DNA of 64,000 bases from Gordius sp. MW1 (Eukaryota > Nematomorpha > Gordioida > Gordea > Gordiidae). The notes beneath the pieces are model-generated. The model did no database searches. It was not told the DNA's origin and worked only from the letters and a program-made list of their open reading frames with translations. The position numbers and the translations under genes are program-made. How positions within the stretch are numbered: position 1 is the first letter of the stretch; every line of letters begins with the position of its first letter. The DNA lies in assembly GCA_964036665.1 (NCBI GenBank), contig OZ038532.1:21293037-21357036 (forward strand), written 5' to 3'. Positions 41,001 through 53,694 of this stretch are shown here, one piece after another.

Positions 41001-42935
41001 AAAGAAAACGAAACAGTTTTTTTGTATAGTTTTTATTGAAATATATTATTTATAGTCTTTTTCTAGTATATAAATTTTATTTCATAAAAAAATTTTAAAC
41101 TGTACCTTATGACAAAATTCACAAAATTTTAATGTTTTGTAATTTTTGTTTTTTAAAACAATGCAAAAATAAAAGTAACCCCGGTCTATTACTAGCCCCG
41201 ATCTCCCCTATATCACAAAGTGCAGTTTCCCATATTGGTTGATCCAACTTAAAATTACCATTAAGATGTTTTAATGTAATAAAATTGATTTACATTAGTG
41301 TAGTAAAGTTGGCTGGGCTTATATTTGGCTCGAAAAATAGTTTAAAGGTTTTGCGCATTTATAATCCTAACATCAATTTAATGCGTCACCTTTAATATTT
41401 TTATTACAAATCGATCACAAAAACGCGTTGTTGAGAAAATGTAGAATTGATATTATGTAATTTTGAAAGTTTTAGCTCATTTAAGCTACTACTTTTCGTG
41501 TTGTGAGGGCTTAAAGGTCAAAAATCGATCTTTTACGACATCGGGTAATGATGCAAATTCGATAATTTTTTTAAAATTATTCACACACTAATCATAAAAT
41601 CTTGTTGTACTGACAGATAAGACCTATACCCTGATAAAATTTTCATCTGAAAATAGTCAAAATGTCATTTCTAATTCTACCTTTGACTTGTACCAATTTT
41701 TAAATTTTTATACAAATGTTTTTTACCACCTAAACAACAATTAAAATAAAAATGGGAGTTGGGAAACAAATTGGTAATGGTCAAAAAAGGCAAAATATGT
41801 TTTTTTCTTACCTTTTTGTAACAAGACCACACAAAAAATCTATCAATATTTTATTGAAATTGAATGGACTATAACTTAAGAGGATATGGTTTTTAAAATA
41901 CTATAACCTGTCGACACAAGTTACATTGTGACAATTGTTATATTTTGGTTAAAAAATAAGGATTTTTAAATTAAAAAAAAAAGTTTTGTGCACAAGTCAT
42001 TGAATGCAAATATTTAGTGAAAAGGGATTACTTAGTATATAAAACAAGAAAAAAAAATTCAAAGAATTTTAACACTTTGTTACAATTAAATAATTACCAA
42101 CAAAATTAACTAAAAACAATTATTATAAAAATATGTGTACATAATATTTCAATTTTAAAACTTAAAAATTTTAAAATTCATTTCATAAATGGCAAAAGCA
42201 GCCTCTAGGGTGAAATTAAATTAAATGTTACTTTATATATATATCATTTTCACAACTTAAATTTAAGATAAGGGAGTGGGAGGTGGAGCTTAAGTTTGGT
42301 GTCATCATTATTTAACTAAGCCCCAGGCAATGAAATTGCTAATACAAACAAACATTATTATCAGGGGTATAACAAGATTTATATGACTTTAAAAAATGGA
42401 AATCCTTAAAGGTTAAACACATAAATAACTTTTAGCTCAAGTTTTTAAAACTTTTATACTTATCAAAAATGCAACCTTAAAAATGCAAAAAACGTATGAA
42501 AATCATATTTAAAAATTTTCTATTGAACAAAAATTTCATGAGTTATTCATATCATCCCCTCCTCTTATAAAATATTTAAACCCCTATACAACTAGATGCG
42601 AAAGAAGTTCTTTATTAAGCAAACGTTGAGACTAAAATTGATTTAACTTATATTTTTAATTAAAAGGTTAATACACTATATATTTATGATAAGGCCAATT
42701 ACAACACATAAATTACGACATATTAAATTAAATCTTATAGTTTGCTACTTTCATGTGCATAGAGAATTTGTTGCCCATAGTAATCATATACTTTAAATCG
42801 ATTCTGGGTGGCACAACAAGTCAGTTCTAAAATATAATAAATTTTATAAATAACATATGTACCGTCAACTATCTTTAGTTCCTGTTCAACCCTAAAATAT
42901 CCTATATTAGATAGGCATCTAAGTTCCATGTATAC
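38099..42935 (-). CDS. PLSCR: Phospholipid scramblase, copy A, 5' end unresolved
   Basis: PLSCR-type proteins move phospholipids between membrane leaflets in a calcium-dependent way. Minus-strand exons: about 42935-42863 (RVEQELKIVD), 42826-42749 (QNRFKVYDYYGQQILYAHE), 40887-40766 (SSCFVRNCCGSIRSVEIHV...GQRLFRCKRP), 40001-39831 (DIVVTSSLGDVKYG...KELTIVGPC...CLGRDVVFQ), 38308-38099 (IYSVRKPG...CREIFTDVNNFTLEIPHDLD, then a hydrophobic segment and TAA). This is the full PLSCR core in family order, with matching phases; the intron 42827-42862 is only 36 nt. The FTDVNNF...DLD stretch corresponds to the family's calcium-binding loop and SILISGSFFLVLYL to its C-terminal membrane helix. The CCCPCC palmitoylation cluster is missing. 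The N-terminus was not resolved; a possible LNCPL segment is near 42985. Confidence 0.85.
38425..39196. mobile_element. Insertion of the GACCCGGCAAAC repeat, absent from copy B
   Basis: It begins 'ctagatgaacccggcaaac' and ends 'catttttatatataagat'. Copy B at about 50070 reads straight through from 'tttatactat' to 'aaatcatac', giving a natural empty site. This defines the unit's ends and shows it inserted after the duplication, or was lost from copy B. It lies between scramblase exons 4 and 5. Confidence 0.75.
40590..40714. mobile_element. MITE, CATGGGCGTAGCC family
   Basis: Ends 'catggacatagccagcat' and 'agccacgcccatg', with the typical 'gaggggggcaataagg' interior. It lies 51 bp from scramblase exon 3. 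Confidence 0.72.
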
Positions 42936-45200
42936 GTCGTTTCATTTTAAAAAAATTACTAAGGGACAATTCAAAACAGATGTTTGCTTAAAGGCTTGGC
43001 AAATTGTTGCAGTATTAAGCAATCCTAGATTCGTGGTAGTTGTTAGGTAAAGCAATTACTAGAAAAGAAATTTTATATAGTTGGATGAATTTGAAAAGAA
43101 GACAATATGCAGCTTGGTAGTGAGCTATATAATGAAGGCCGTTAATAAACAGAAGGTACAAAAGGATAAAAGATATATATAGGCGAAATTTGATGAGGCA
43201 TGTTAATTTTAAAAAACCCTTTGTAAAAAGGAGAATAATAGGACCTCTATAATAAGGTCATTTTAATAATCCTAAGAGGAAAGAAAGCCAAATAAAAAAA
43301 GATTAAAAAATTAGTGGCAGTAAAAATGAATTGAAGCAAAAATATGGTCAAAAGTTGCTGTTACAAAGTTTAATATAAGCAGATTTACTAGCTAGTGAAT
43401 ATATTATAACGCTTAATATAGCTGTTAATGCTTTGCCTTAGTATTAAGCTCATTTATTTCATAGCTCTCCGGTCTGTTCATTTTCAACTTAATATCCCTG
43501 TAAAGAAATGATAGATAAAATGGCTTAATATTATAAGTCGATACGCTCTGAAAACAAATATTATTATTGAGTTTATTTGCATAAAACAAATCGTATATAT
43601 AGCAGATTTAATAGAAGCGAACCCAGAATTTCTCAATTGTAAGGGTGGGGGGGGGGGAATTGCAAATTTAAATTTACAACATAAGATCAGAGACTAGAAA
43701 AGCCCGGTGTAGGGTGTCAGCAGCCAGCATGGTAACTTCAAACACCACTTTTGATTGGGTAAAGGGATGATTAATGGCTTTTTCACACTCTCTCCCTCCA
43801 ATGGGATTGGGTAGAGGCGTGATTGATGAGATATTTTGAGAAAATTTTGGCTCGTGTTAACATCCAGCGTTTATCGTGTTACTACTAAGATAATGTTCTT
43901 AAGTAGGTAATAGATCATTCCTCCCTTATACTAAACTTTAACTACCCCAAAAAGCACATTATTAATTTTTTGCATACTAAAATTCTCTGTATTCTTCCCT
44001 TTATAACTTATAAAAATTAGTTCATTTTTACAAATATTTATTTATTTTATGGGGAGGGGGACCACCCTAAATTAGATCCCAGCTTTATCAAAATTCATAA
44101 ATTCATAAATATAATAAAAAAAATTTATTATTTATAACAATAATAAAACCAAATAAGTTTATAATTAAAATAACTTTATTAAATGGTATACAAAAAATTA
44201 CATACACGACTAAAAAAAATATATTAATTAAAATTTATAAACCCCCACAATTTTAAAAAATTCTACACAAAAGATTTAAACTTAAAATATTATAACAAAA
44301 ATGTCTCAACATAATTTATTAAAAACAAAAAATATAACGCCCAAAAATAGCAAAAATTTACCTTTGATTGATTGACAGCTCATATTTAACACGGCTGGCC
44401 TTTGTTATACTACACCGGCATGCGCAACCTATGTGCAGAGCGAAGGACCTGTTCTTAATTTAGATTTTCGGGTGGGTCCGGGCGGGCACCATTCAAGACT
44501 AAGGCAAATTGGATTTGGTCAGATTTTTTCGTATAGTTTACCGTTTTGTTTCCATGTCTAATTTGTCACTTTTAATTTGAATGTTTAATATTTATTAAGC
44601 GTAGTACTTAACCACAAAAATCGAAACGATATGAATTCAATTATATTTCGACAGTTTGGCGAGATCTAATGATAGACATAACCGAGCGTTCTCTTGGAGG
44701 GGTTTGGGATGGATCAGTTAAATTGGCTAGTCGATTTTTTTGAGCTTTGTGGAAATGTGTATCACACATGGCCGGATTTAAGCAGGGAATTCAAGCAAAA
44801 TTACCTCATTAAAGATATAAATTTTACGTAAAAATCATAGGGATACATAGATTGTGGCTATATAATTTTTAAAGCTGTTGGGGTGTTGACAGTAGGACGA
44901 CAGTCCTTGTGAATTTGCGACAAAGCTGGACTTTAAATCAAATTCTGATGTGGGTTGATCTATATGCTATTTAAATCACCGGAGTTTGATTTTACCTAAT
45001 AAATTTACCCTAAGTTCCTGACACAGTCAATGACAGACCTTGCGGAAGCACTATTTGTAAGTTAGTTGGAACTTGTTTTATATCCACGTTCATCATATGG
45101 TTGGTTGTATAATCAATGTATTACTTTATTAAATTACAATTCTACGTTGAAGACGAAAAAAAACTTAATTTTTTTGATCTAATTTTGTTCTTAAAATATT
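42936..45200. other. AT-rich flank, no gene recognised
   Basis: This is upstream of scramblase copy A on its strand, so its first exon or promoter may lie here, but nothing is certain. A G-run at 43646-43660 and AT-rich low-complexity DNA dominate. A Pro/Cys segment (LNCPL) on the minus strand near 42985 resembles the CPPGLE motif that precedes the scramblase core, but splice phase does not fit. Confidence 0.4.
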
Positions 45201-45239
45201 TTTTGATTAGCGGTACAGAAAATGATAATACGTATGTAT

Positions 45240-46500
45240 GTATGTTTGCCCCGAAGACGCCCAAGAGCTGTAAGTGCAATCTAAGGTTAAGCCCCTTCTC
45301 ACGCCAAATGGCGCATAAGGCCACGTTATTGCTAACGTGTGTAGTGTTCCTGTAACAACTGTTTTTATTATGCATTGTAAATATGTATTTGTCCCGATGA
45401 CATTCAAGAGCTTAGCTAAATCGGCAAGCTAAGATAGAGTCCCATCTGACACCTACCTGATGTATGTATAAGCCCCGATGACAAACAAGAGCTTAGCTAA
45501 ATCGGCAAGCTAAGATTGAGTCCCATCTGACACCATTGGTGGATTACCTGTTCAGTTGTTAGTAGGTTAGTTTGTTAGTCGTAAAGCGTTATTTATTATT
45601 GTGTTAGTAGCAGAAAGCATTAAAGGAAAAGCAAAAGCATATGCACGCATGCGACTAATAAAAGCATATGAATAATAAGGTTGTCTCCCTTGAGACTCTG
45701 GTATGGGAACTAGAAGTCATGGGATTTAAATTATAACGAGGCATTCAAGGCGCAAAAAAAAATTGATTACACTTAGATTTACTCCCAGTTTCATTTATCG
45801 AACGGGGAGAGTTGTCAGGGGTGTCGACTCAAAATTTTTAAGAATGATCTCAGTATTTAAAGTAAATAAGTTTGATTAAAAGGAACTATTAAGAAAGTGA
45901 CTTTAATTTTATTTTAACTTAGTTTAACCCTCAAATGAGCTAGTGGGATCAGAGAATCCCCACGAAAATTACAATTTAGCACCCCTTAAAGAACTTACTA
46001 ATTATTGAAGGCATAATCTGATATATATCTGGTTCGTGGTACAAATATTATAATTAGAATATAAGAAGGAGAATTTGATGTACCTTCAGATTTACTGGAC
46101 AAATAATAAAAATAATGAATATTGGAGGAAGAATTTGATATATATCTGCAGATTTACGGTATTAAGCATAATGTGCAGATGTTTTTAAAGTCGCCGCGAT
46201 GCTTTTATAATACATTCATGCGCTGTCGTATATAATGCGGCGAACGGGAACAAAGACATAAAAATAAGCAATAAAACACAAAGAGATAAATGATACAAAT
46301 AGAAATAGCGCAGACATAATAATAGAGAGTTGAATAGAATAGGGGAAGATATAAAAATAGAGAGTAGCAACTGGCACGTGGGCTGCCACAACAATAAAGG
46401 AATCAAGCAGGGGATAAATATGGTTAACTGATAATAAACCCCTATGGATTCCGGTCAAATATTACTTGCAGTATTTTGCCTCACGGCAAATCGAGATTTT
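45240..46500. repeat. LTR-like region with 81-bp repeats
   Basis: Two units starting 'cccgatga' at about 45393 and 45474 share 'caagagcttagctaaatcgg', then 'caagctaaga' and 'gagtcccatctgacacc'. A looser third unit starts at about 45249. The motif 'cttagc...gctaag' can form a small hairpin. Downstream are 'aataaaagcatatgaataa' and 'ggttgtctcccttgagactc', which look like the end of an LTR R region. No gag or pol frame follows, so I read this as an LTR remnant with limited confidence. Confidence 0.4.
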
Positions 46501-47111
46501 CGATAGCATAAGTAAGTAGTTTTTAAGTTTCCGTTAATAAAAAAATTAATATGTCATCTCAGTTATTTTGTTTCGAATCACCTTCTGAATGTCAACGTCA
46601 AGATCCTGTTTTGCGATTGTTTGCACAGTAAGGATGTACTGAAAAGATGAAATGGAAAACAAGTATTTAGATTCCCGAGACATCCTTAAAATTTATTAAA
46701 CTGCTTATTAATAGATGTAGGATGGCCTAGCACTTTTTGGGATAAATGCTCAATTGTTTTGTTGATGGCAAATGAACAAGTGAATTAAGTAAAAAGTGAA
46801 TAGATACTTTTTTGTCGAAAATTTAATTTAAAAAGAATACAAACATTTAAGATATTTATAAGTGTAATAGACAATCCTCTATGCAACTCTACATACTTTT
46901 TATTTATTTGATAATATTGGAGGGGAAAACTTCCCCCTTCCCCTTGTCAACGCCATTCTGCCTGTCAAAAGGCTTCATCTTATATAATGTTAATTTAAAC
47001 AAATGCCTGCATTTTAAAATAGACTTACAAATTTGTTTCTAAAAAATAGTAATTTATAAATCAAACAATTCGACGTAGCCATTAAATTTTTATTAAAGTG
47101 ATATGTGTCAT

Positions 47112-47274
47112 CATGGGCGTACCTAGGATTAGAACTAGAGAGGGGCAATTATGATTTAAAGAGGGGCAAAATAATTTTTTTAAATGTTATTCATAATAAT
47201 ATATAATTTTAAAGAATTTATGCATCTGGAGGGCGGCAGTCTCCCCTCCCTGTCTTCCCGTGGCTACGCCCATG
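47112..47274. mobile_element. MITE, CATGGGCGTAGCC family
   Basis: Ends 'catgggcgtacctagg' and 'tggctacgcccatg', with the typical interior. Flanks are not a convincing duplication. It lies in the gene-poor region between the scramblase copies. Confidence 0.75.
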
Positions 47275-47959
47275 CATGTTATGATAATATTTATATATAT
47301 AATTCCTCGATAAAAGTTTATTATAACTTGCGTTTAAGAATAACTTGATTAATTATTGATACATTATTACCTTAAAGGTTTTTTGGTTGAAATCTAACCC
47401 TAACCAATATAGAGCATCGACAACTATAATGTAATTTTTCATATCCCATTAAAATAACCCAAGTGCATTCGATTTTTAGTACCTGTCGAGGCCATTTCGC
47501 AGATTCATGTCTGAGGCATTGAAGCGTGGACTTGCTCGAGTCACACCCTCTAAACCGCCCCCTTGATCCTTAGATATTCTAGGCGATATACATATAGCTT
47601 GCCATTGCGTTGATTTTAACTTGAAATTACCCCTGACAAAACTATAACCTTTCCTATCTAAGTGCACAACAACGATTGGTCCTTTTAAGCAATCATTTTT
47701 GATATATTACTCCACAGGGCATTTTATTTTGCTGAAGCACATAATATGGCGTTCGCTACACTAGTAAATTGATTATGAAGGAGCAGAAAAGTCCTCCATA
47801 TCTTAATCTTTACCCTTGAGGTGGAAATATTCAGATAAGTTATAGTGTGACGTGAAGCAATTTAGAGAAAATAGGAAAACTTTATAGGCTTCATTAAATA
47901 TAAACATTGTTTTTAAAAAACTAGTAAAGTAATTTCAAATTGTCGAAGAAATGTGAGAC

Positions 47960-48117
47960 CATGGGCGTAGCCAAGAAGGGGGGGGAGGAAGGGTCGGCTG
48001 CCACCTCTAAATCCAAAAAGTTGAAATTTATTGAAATTATGGCTAAAATTTCAAAAAATTATCATTTTGTCCCTTCCTAAATCATTATCCCCCTCTAACC
48101 CCATTGTTGGCCACGGC
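47960..48117. mobile_element. MITE, CATGGGCGTAGCC family
   Basis: Starts 'catgggcgtagccaagaa' and ends 'gttggccacggcccc', with inner 'aaaaattatcattttg'. The right terminus is mutated and runs into a C-rich patch also seen near 38600. Confidence 0.7.
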
Positions 48118-48798
48118 CCCTCAAAAGCAAAAGGCCCCATGGCCCCCCCCCCCCCAAGGAGAAAATCTTGGGCCCCTTTAGCCATTTTTTTATTTTTTCT
48201 TAATTAAGAAACAATATGAAGATTATAGTTATTTGTTTTTGAATAAAACTTTTAATTATAATTTACAAATAAAGATGCTATATAAGACAATAAAGGGTGA
48301 AAATTGTATAAAATTGTTGAGTTGACATAATTCCATAATTTAATATCAATTTTTTTTAATTAAAGCCCGAGATTTTTATAATTAATTTCCGCTTATTTTT
48401 ACTAATTAATACCTGAATTTTATAGACAATTGTTAACGCATACAAATTTTCAAGGGATAAAAATCTTTAAAAAATTCCATTTGGTGTGTCATTGGATTCA
48501 ACAAAATGTACACAAACGCTAAGTTGTTTTGTGCATCTCACATCTCTAATTTAAAATTATTAAATAGAATCTTGATTCATTTAATTTTGACAGAATATTT
48601 CTCATTTAGCCGTTAAACTTAAATTAATTTAAATTTTTAGGTGGTGTAAAGGGGGAAGGGAGGGGTTGTGCAAATATAACTATAATATCATCAGGGGCAA
48701 TAACTTCTAAATACTCATTCTCGAATGAATTTTAATCTCATAATAAATTTTTTTTTATATTTTATGTTATAATTTAGCTTTTTGAAGATCTAACCTTA

Positions 48799-49446
48799 AA
48801 AAAGGCTCATAAATGTTCTCATTGTTTCCTAGTATAAATGCTGCCTGAAAATGCTACCAGTAATTGCATTTGTAAAATAAAATTTATTATATATATGGTC
48901 AAATTTTTTGGGGTTGTGGCAATAAAACATTTTTATAAAAACTACTTGTATAGTTTTTTTTATATTTGTATTAATTTTTAAAAAGTCAACGATTTCTTGT
49001 CATAATCCCCGTTCCACTTTGTGTACTTACAATTCATTTATACAAAAACTTATCATACCATCTGAAATCTTCTAAATTGCTTCAACCACATTATTTTGTA
49101 ATATTTATGAATAAATTTTATTTATTTTATGCCCTATAACCATGAGGGTCTGAGACATACCAGTGTGATGTTATTATAAAAAATACACAAAGTAGTAGCG
49201 GCATTTTAAGTTACTCCAACGTTTAGGAGGGAAAAAATTTTCAATAGCGTTTGACCCATAGGCCTATCCAGGTTTTGGATTAGGGGGAGGGTGAAAATGT
49301 TTTAAGTTCAATTAAAGGGGGGAGGGGGCAAACCATAATTTTTAAGGGTTTTTGTATTGAAATTTTTTTTATCCCTTCCCTACCTACGCTCATGGTTTGA
49401 CCCCGCTCAGCCCCCCTGCAAGGCAAAATGGCCAGCTACAGCCTTT
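48799..49446. repeat. Dispersed repeat, related to 1-480
   Basis: See the entry at 1-480 for shared blocks. This copy directly borders segmental duplication copy B and ends in G-rich and C-rich patches like the other copy. Confidence 0.6.
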
Positions 49447-49704
49447 GATAGGGCATCCGAATTCATATAGCTTTAGCCTATCATAAATATATAATTTAGT
49501 AAATCCATAAATATCAATTCAAGGTTTGAGTTTCATTTAAAAAAAATATAATTAATGGCTGATATGATCTATGTCATCCTCATTAATTTGTGATTTCGCT
49601 AAAATCCGGAAATTGGACGATAGTCCAAAACAGTCAAATTATTTAATAAACTGTTCTAATAATATAAAATCATCGAGATGGTCTTCCATAGTGGGAAATA
49701 ATTA

Positions 49705-50741
49705 TTAACACGGAAAGGCTAAACACCTCGAAATTATCAATACCCTGTTACCATTAAATTTTAATTCTCCTCCAGAGTCTACAATTAAAAATTTTTGAAT
49801 ATAAATGATTGAAAAAACCAAGAAAAATGAGCCTGAGATGAGGATAGATTTGAATTTGGGATTGAGATCATTAGGCATTTCGAGCGTAAAAATTCTGACG
49901 TCCCCAAAAATTTCTCGACACAAGCCTTGCACAATTCCAACTTGAGATCCCGGTTTACTTGCCGAGTAAATCTGTACCAAAAAAAGAGGGAAATTTTAAG
50001 AAAAATGAAACGTTAAATAATTTTATTGAAGCGATTTTTATTCTTTTATTTCGCCTATTCCTTTATACTATATAAAATCATACAATTTGATTTAAATATG
50101 CTTTCTACCACAATGATTTGAAATTTTGATATTGACTTTACACTTAAAATGTGATCGAATGAAGAAAGCAACTGCTGTGTAGCTTTAGGTTAAGAAATGT
50201 AATAGAGTGTGCGGGATTCAACTTTTATCGTCATGAGTTAACGCACAATCTATAATGCTTTTGAAGGTCCTGAGCCGAAATCATATTTAACTTTTAAAGG
50301 CGCAGAATTCAAATGTTTTTTTCCTCACATGTATGCATTCAATATGTTTAATGTTATAAGAAATTATAACCTATCTTCAATCGATTTTAGCAATTGACAA
50401 TTGATAATAATCCTACACAGTTTACAAGTATTATGGGTCTTTTGAATTTGACATTAACCTCGAGTTGTAAGGACATGGGCAAAAATACCAAGTTTTAGTG
50501 CCAATTTTTATTGCTTTAAGGTTCGATTTAATAATAACAAACCCGAGTTTAAAAAAATCACTTTGGTGTTTTTACATACAACATCCCGTCCCAAACATGG
50601 ATATGGCAGACATGGTCCTACAATGGTGAGTTCTTTTTTTCCATGCCCGTCTTTAACCGAATACTTGGATTTAATCAAAGTAAAATTTTTCACATATTTC
50701 CCATATTTGACGTCACCCAACGGTGAAGTAACAACGATATC
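49705..50741 (-). pseudogene. PLSCR: Phospholipid scramblase, copy B, truncated pseudogene
   Basis: Only the last two exons remain. Exon 4 (50741-50580) reads DIVVTSPLGDVKYGKYVKN...KELTIVGPCLPYPCLGRDV. Its original donor region is altered by a small deletion, leaving a possible donor six codon positions short of a match. Exon 5 (49971-49705) reads IYSASKPGSQVG, lacks about five residues present in copy A (KVTTKYQ region), then CREIFGDVRIFTLEMPNDLN and the hydrophobic segment. Its stop is shifted, adding a longer unrelated tail. The first acidic residues of the calcium-loop region are changed (TDVNN to GDVRI). Exons 1-3 are gone, so no functional scramblase is expected. Confidence 0.8.
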
Positions 50742-51212
50742 CTGGACATTAATATAAAAAAAAATCTCTTGAATCAATTGTAATAATAATTATTATTAGT
50801 AGTTAATAGAGGTGATGGCTGTACGTTTTTGGCCTAATTTCATCGAACAAAAACATTACTTATGGCCAGTGGCGTAGATAGGGGGCGGGGGAACCTTAAA
50901 CCTCCCCCCCCCCTTCCGCGGATAAAAAAAAATTATTTTGCTTTGCATAATAAATATTTCGAAATCAGTGCCATGCAATTATTTAAATAAGCTTGTAAGA
51001 ACACGGGTTTTTTGCTTAAATGTACAAAATTTCCTTGTGGTTATAAAAAAGTTTCCGCCATCTTTTACGAATTCCTCTAATACTATTAATAAAATAAAGG
51101 GTACTATGCTTGACTTCTGCGTCAAAAAAATAACTAACGAAAAAGATATTAATTGCAGCTTAAAATCAAAACCTGAATCTTCTGGTGAGACCTTTAAATA
51201 AATTCAAATGAT

Positions 51213-51790
51213 ATGCTTTTAGTCATTAGCAAAGATTTCACTCCCTCTACAACCGAATCCATCTCAACAAAGAACATAAATAATTATGATATAGGAAATT
51301 TTTTGAAAAATAATATAGACAATATGGAGATTAAAGTTATTAATTTAATTCTGAAGCCAGATTCAGAATATGCCTTTCCTAAGGGTAAACGTAATTTAAA
51401 ATTCAATTATACCTGGATGAAACAATATCCATGGTTGGCATATTCTGAGTCTTTTCACAGGGCCTTTTGTAAATTCTGTGTAATTATGGGCAAAAGAACT
51501 GGTGGATATGGATCTCACCAGGAATTAAAAGCCCTAATTACATGTCCATTCCAAAAATGGAAAAATGCTTTGGAAGTTTTCAAAGCTCATGCTTCTGCTA
51601 AATAAGCATTCAATTTTAATTTTAATTCATTGGAGAATATTTATACCAATAAAAAAGAATCAATTTGTAATTTATTATCAGAAGAAATTAGGATGAATAA
51701 ATATAAATTAAGACAAGCACTCATTGTTATAATTGAAACAATCATCTTCTGTGGAAAACAAGGGATTCCTCTCAGAGGTGTAAAATGTAG
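51213..51790 (+). pseudogene. hAT transposase N-terminal fragment (TTF-type zinc finger)
   Basis: The frame contains FNYTWMKQYPWLAYSESFHR then FCKFCVIMGKR, GGYGSHQELKALI and CPFQKWKNALEVFKAHASAK. This is the TTF-type finger of ZMYM/DUF4371-like hAT transposases. After a stop at 51605 a second frame continues KYKLRQALIVIIETIIFCGK and QGIPLRG, the next conserved block (usually IALRGHRD). Nothing beyond that block survives. The left flank at 50872 reads 'cagtggcgtagatagg', probably the terminus. Confidence 0.8.
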
Positions 51791-52200
51791 GGTGTTATTT
51801 AAATGCATAGTATTCTGTTTTTTGTTAAATGTTCATTTTTTTCAAAAATGCTCAGTTGTTAATTAAAAAATTTTAAACAGAAGAATGTTAAAAATTTTTT
51901 GCAGCATTAAAATTTTAATTGTTTTAAAGGCCTTATAGGCAAGGTGAAAAAAAATATTATTGGGTTGTGTAAACACTAGAGAGCTCTTATAATCGTTATA
52001 AATTATTAATTTAAAACTGTATATTTACCAAACCCCCCCCCCCCCCCAAAAAAAAAAAAATTTAAAATTATATTTTTGATATTAATCATTAGCTCATGTT
52101 TTTAATACTATTCTCTATCGTTTTGGTTTTAATGTCGCGATTACATTTATATAGCCGCTTTGAGACAAACTCCCAATTGACATATAACTTATGTACACGT

Positions 52201-52386
52201 TAGTGTAGTAAAAACTGCTGGATTTTGTTTGGTCGACCTTTAGTTCAACTAAAACTGACGGTCGACTCCGGTCTCTTTTTCAAATTTTGACTAAGCCTGA
52301 AGGTCGACTAATTAAAAAAGACCAAAAAACCTTTGGTCTGTTTTGTTTAGTCGACCAAACAAAAACCAGCCGTTTTTACATCACTA
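52201..52386. mobile_element. Palindromic MITE, GTTGTAAAAACGGCTG family
   Basis: Ends 'tagtgtagtaaaaactgctg' and 'agccgtttttacatcacta' with 'ggtcgacc' boxes and 'ccaaaaaacctttggtctg' in the middle. It lies inside duplication copy B and is absent from copy A. Confidence 0.78.
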
Positions 52387-53694
52387 CTACACCACATACT
52401 GCGCAAGTTACGTCGTATAATTTAAAAAACCTCAGATAGATAAACTAACATCATAGCAATCAAATGTCAAGTGCAAAAAATTAAAAGGTAAATTAATCAT
52501 TAAATTTATTAACTTTCCGTGAAAATTTCTTATTAATCGCATCCTAAATTTAAGCCAATAATTAATAACTGCTACAACTTAGTGATGGGGAAACGCTTAG
52601 CACCAACGCGCTTCCCTGCTATATAACTTAACGTTTTTTAAACGCTACTGCTATCAGCGCTAGCTACTTCTTGACCAGTGTTGTTATCTAGCGCGTCAAA
52701 GCGCCGTTGAAAAGGGTAAACAGACTTAGTACCATCACCATCAAAAGAGTCTAGCGTGAGATGCGCTTCCCTGATGTATACCTTTTTTATTACTGATAGC
52801 CTCCCATATGATCCTAAATCTTAGATAAAATTACTAGGGCGAGCGTTGTTAATTTTATAGCACCGCCACATGTGCCTTACTTTCTAGCTACATTTGTGTA
52901 GCGTAGATTAGTTATACATGACTGCATAGCACAGTACACAGCGTGTTGTTGACAAAAACAACTAGCTAACACCCCCTAAGCATTATCTAATGGCACCTCT
53001 GAGTCTCTATGGCAGAAGAATATACTAGTGGTCGGTTTGCACCACACCTACATGAATATGTAATCAAAAGAAAAGGAGACTTTCAATGTGGGTTTTGCGA
53101 TCTCATGGACACGATAATATCACTCTAGCAGACTCCTCGGTGCGCCCATTACATCACTATTCACGACGCCATAATCTAAAACGCACAGTCATTTTATAAG
53201 CTCCACAAATTCGGGAATTTTTTTTTAAATTATTCACCCCCTAATCATAAAATTTTGTGTAGTGACAGGTAAGACCTGTCTCAATAAAAAATATTAAAAA
53301 TTTTTTAGTCGATTGATTATATCATCTGATAATGGCCCGAAATGGTCAAAATGTCATTTCTACAGTTGACAAGTCCTACACCTTTTAAATTTTGAAACAA
53401 ATGTTTTTTACCACTTAGGTAACTATTTAAACAAAAACGGGAGTTGAACAGCCAACCGGAAATGGCCAAAAAAGGCAAAATAGGTACTTTTTCCTTATTG
53501 TTAACACCAAAATGACCGCACACAAAAAATCTATGATCATATTGAAATTGAAAGGACTATAATTAAAGATGATATATAATGGTTTTAGAAATACTAATGG
53601 CGACAGAAGTTACATTGTGACAATTGTTAAATTTGATCAAAAATAAGTATTTTTAAAAATTAAAAAAAATTGTAGCATTGTGTATAGGTTAAGG

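Larger units (their letters stand above)
37740..42650. repeat. Segmental duplication, copy A (contains scramblase)
   Basis: This region matches 49447-54855 in the same orientation and order, including introns and intergenic parts: for example 'gtgtgcgggattcaactttt', 'atactagtggtcggtttgc', 'attacatcactattc', and 'taaatttaagataag'. Copy A contains a dispersed repeat (38425-39196) and a MITE (40590-40714) that copy B lacks at the equivalent points. It keeps the segment with scramblase exon 3 that copy B has lost. Confidence 0.88.

Noticed and set aside
45116..45407. Overlapping frames on both strands in the 45 kb repeat region
   Set aside because: They fall in the LTR-like repeat, have no domain and no splice context; chance frames.
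46552..46629. Short plus-strand frame MSSQLFCFESPSECQRQ... after the LTR-like region, possibly a gag start
   Set aside because: Only 26 codons, no continuation and no paired LTR.
47476..47667. Minus-strand frame (GYSFVRGNFKLKSTQW...) ending at a good GT donor
   Set aside because: It has a plausible donor but no recognised family, no partner exon, and lies in repeat-rich DNA; too weak to call a gene.
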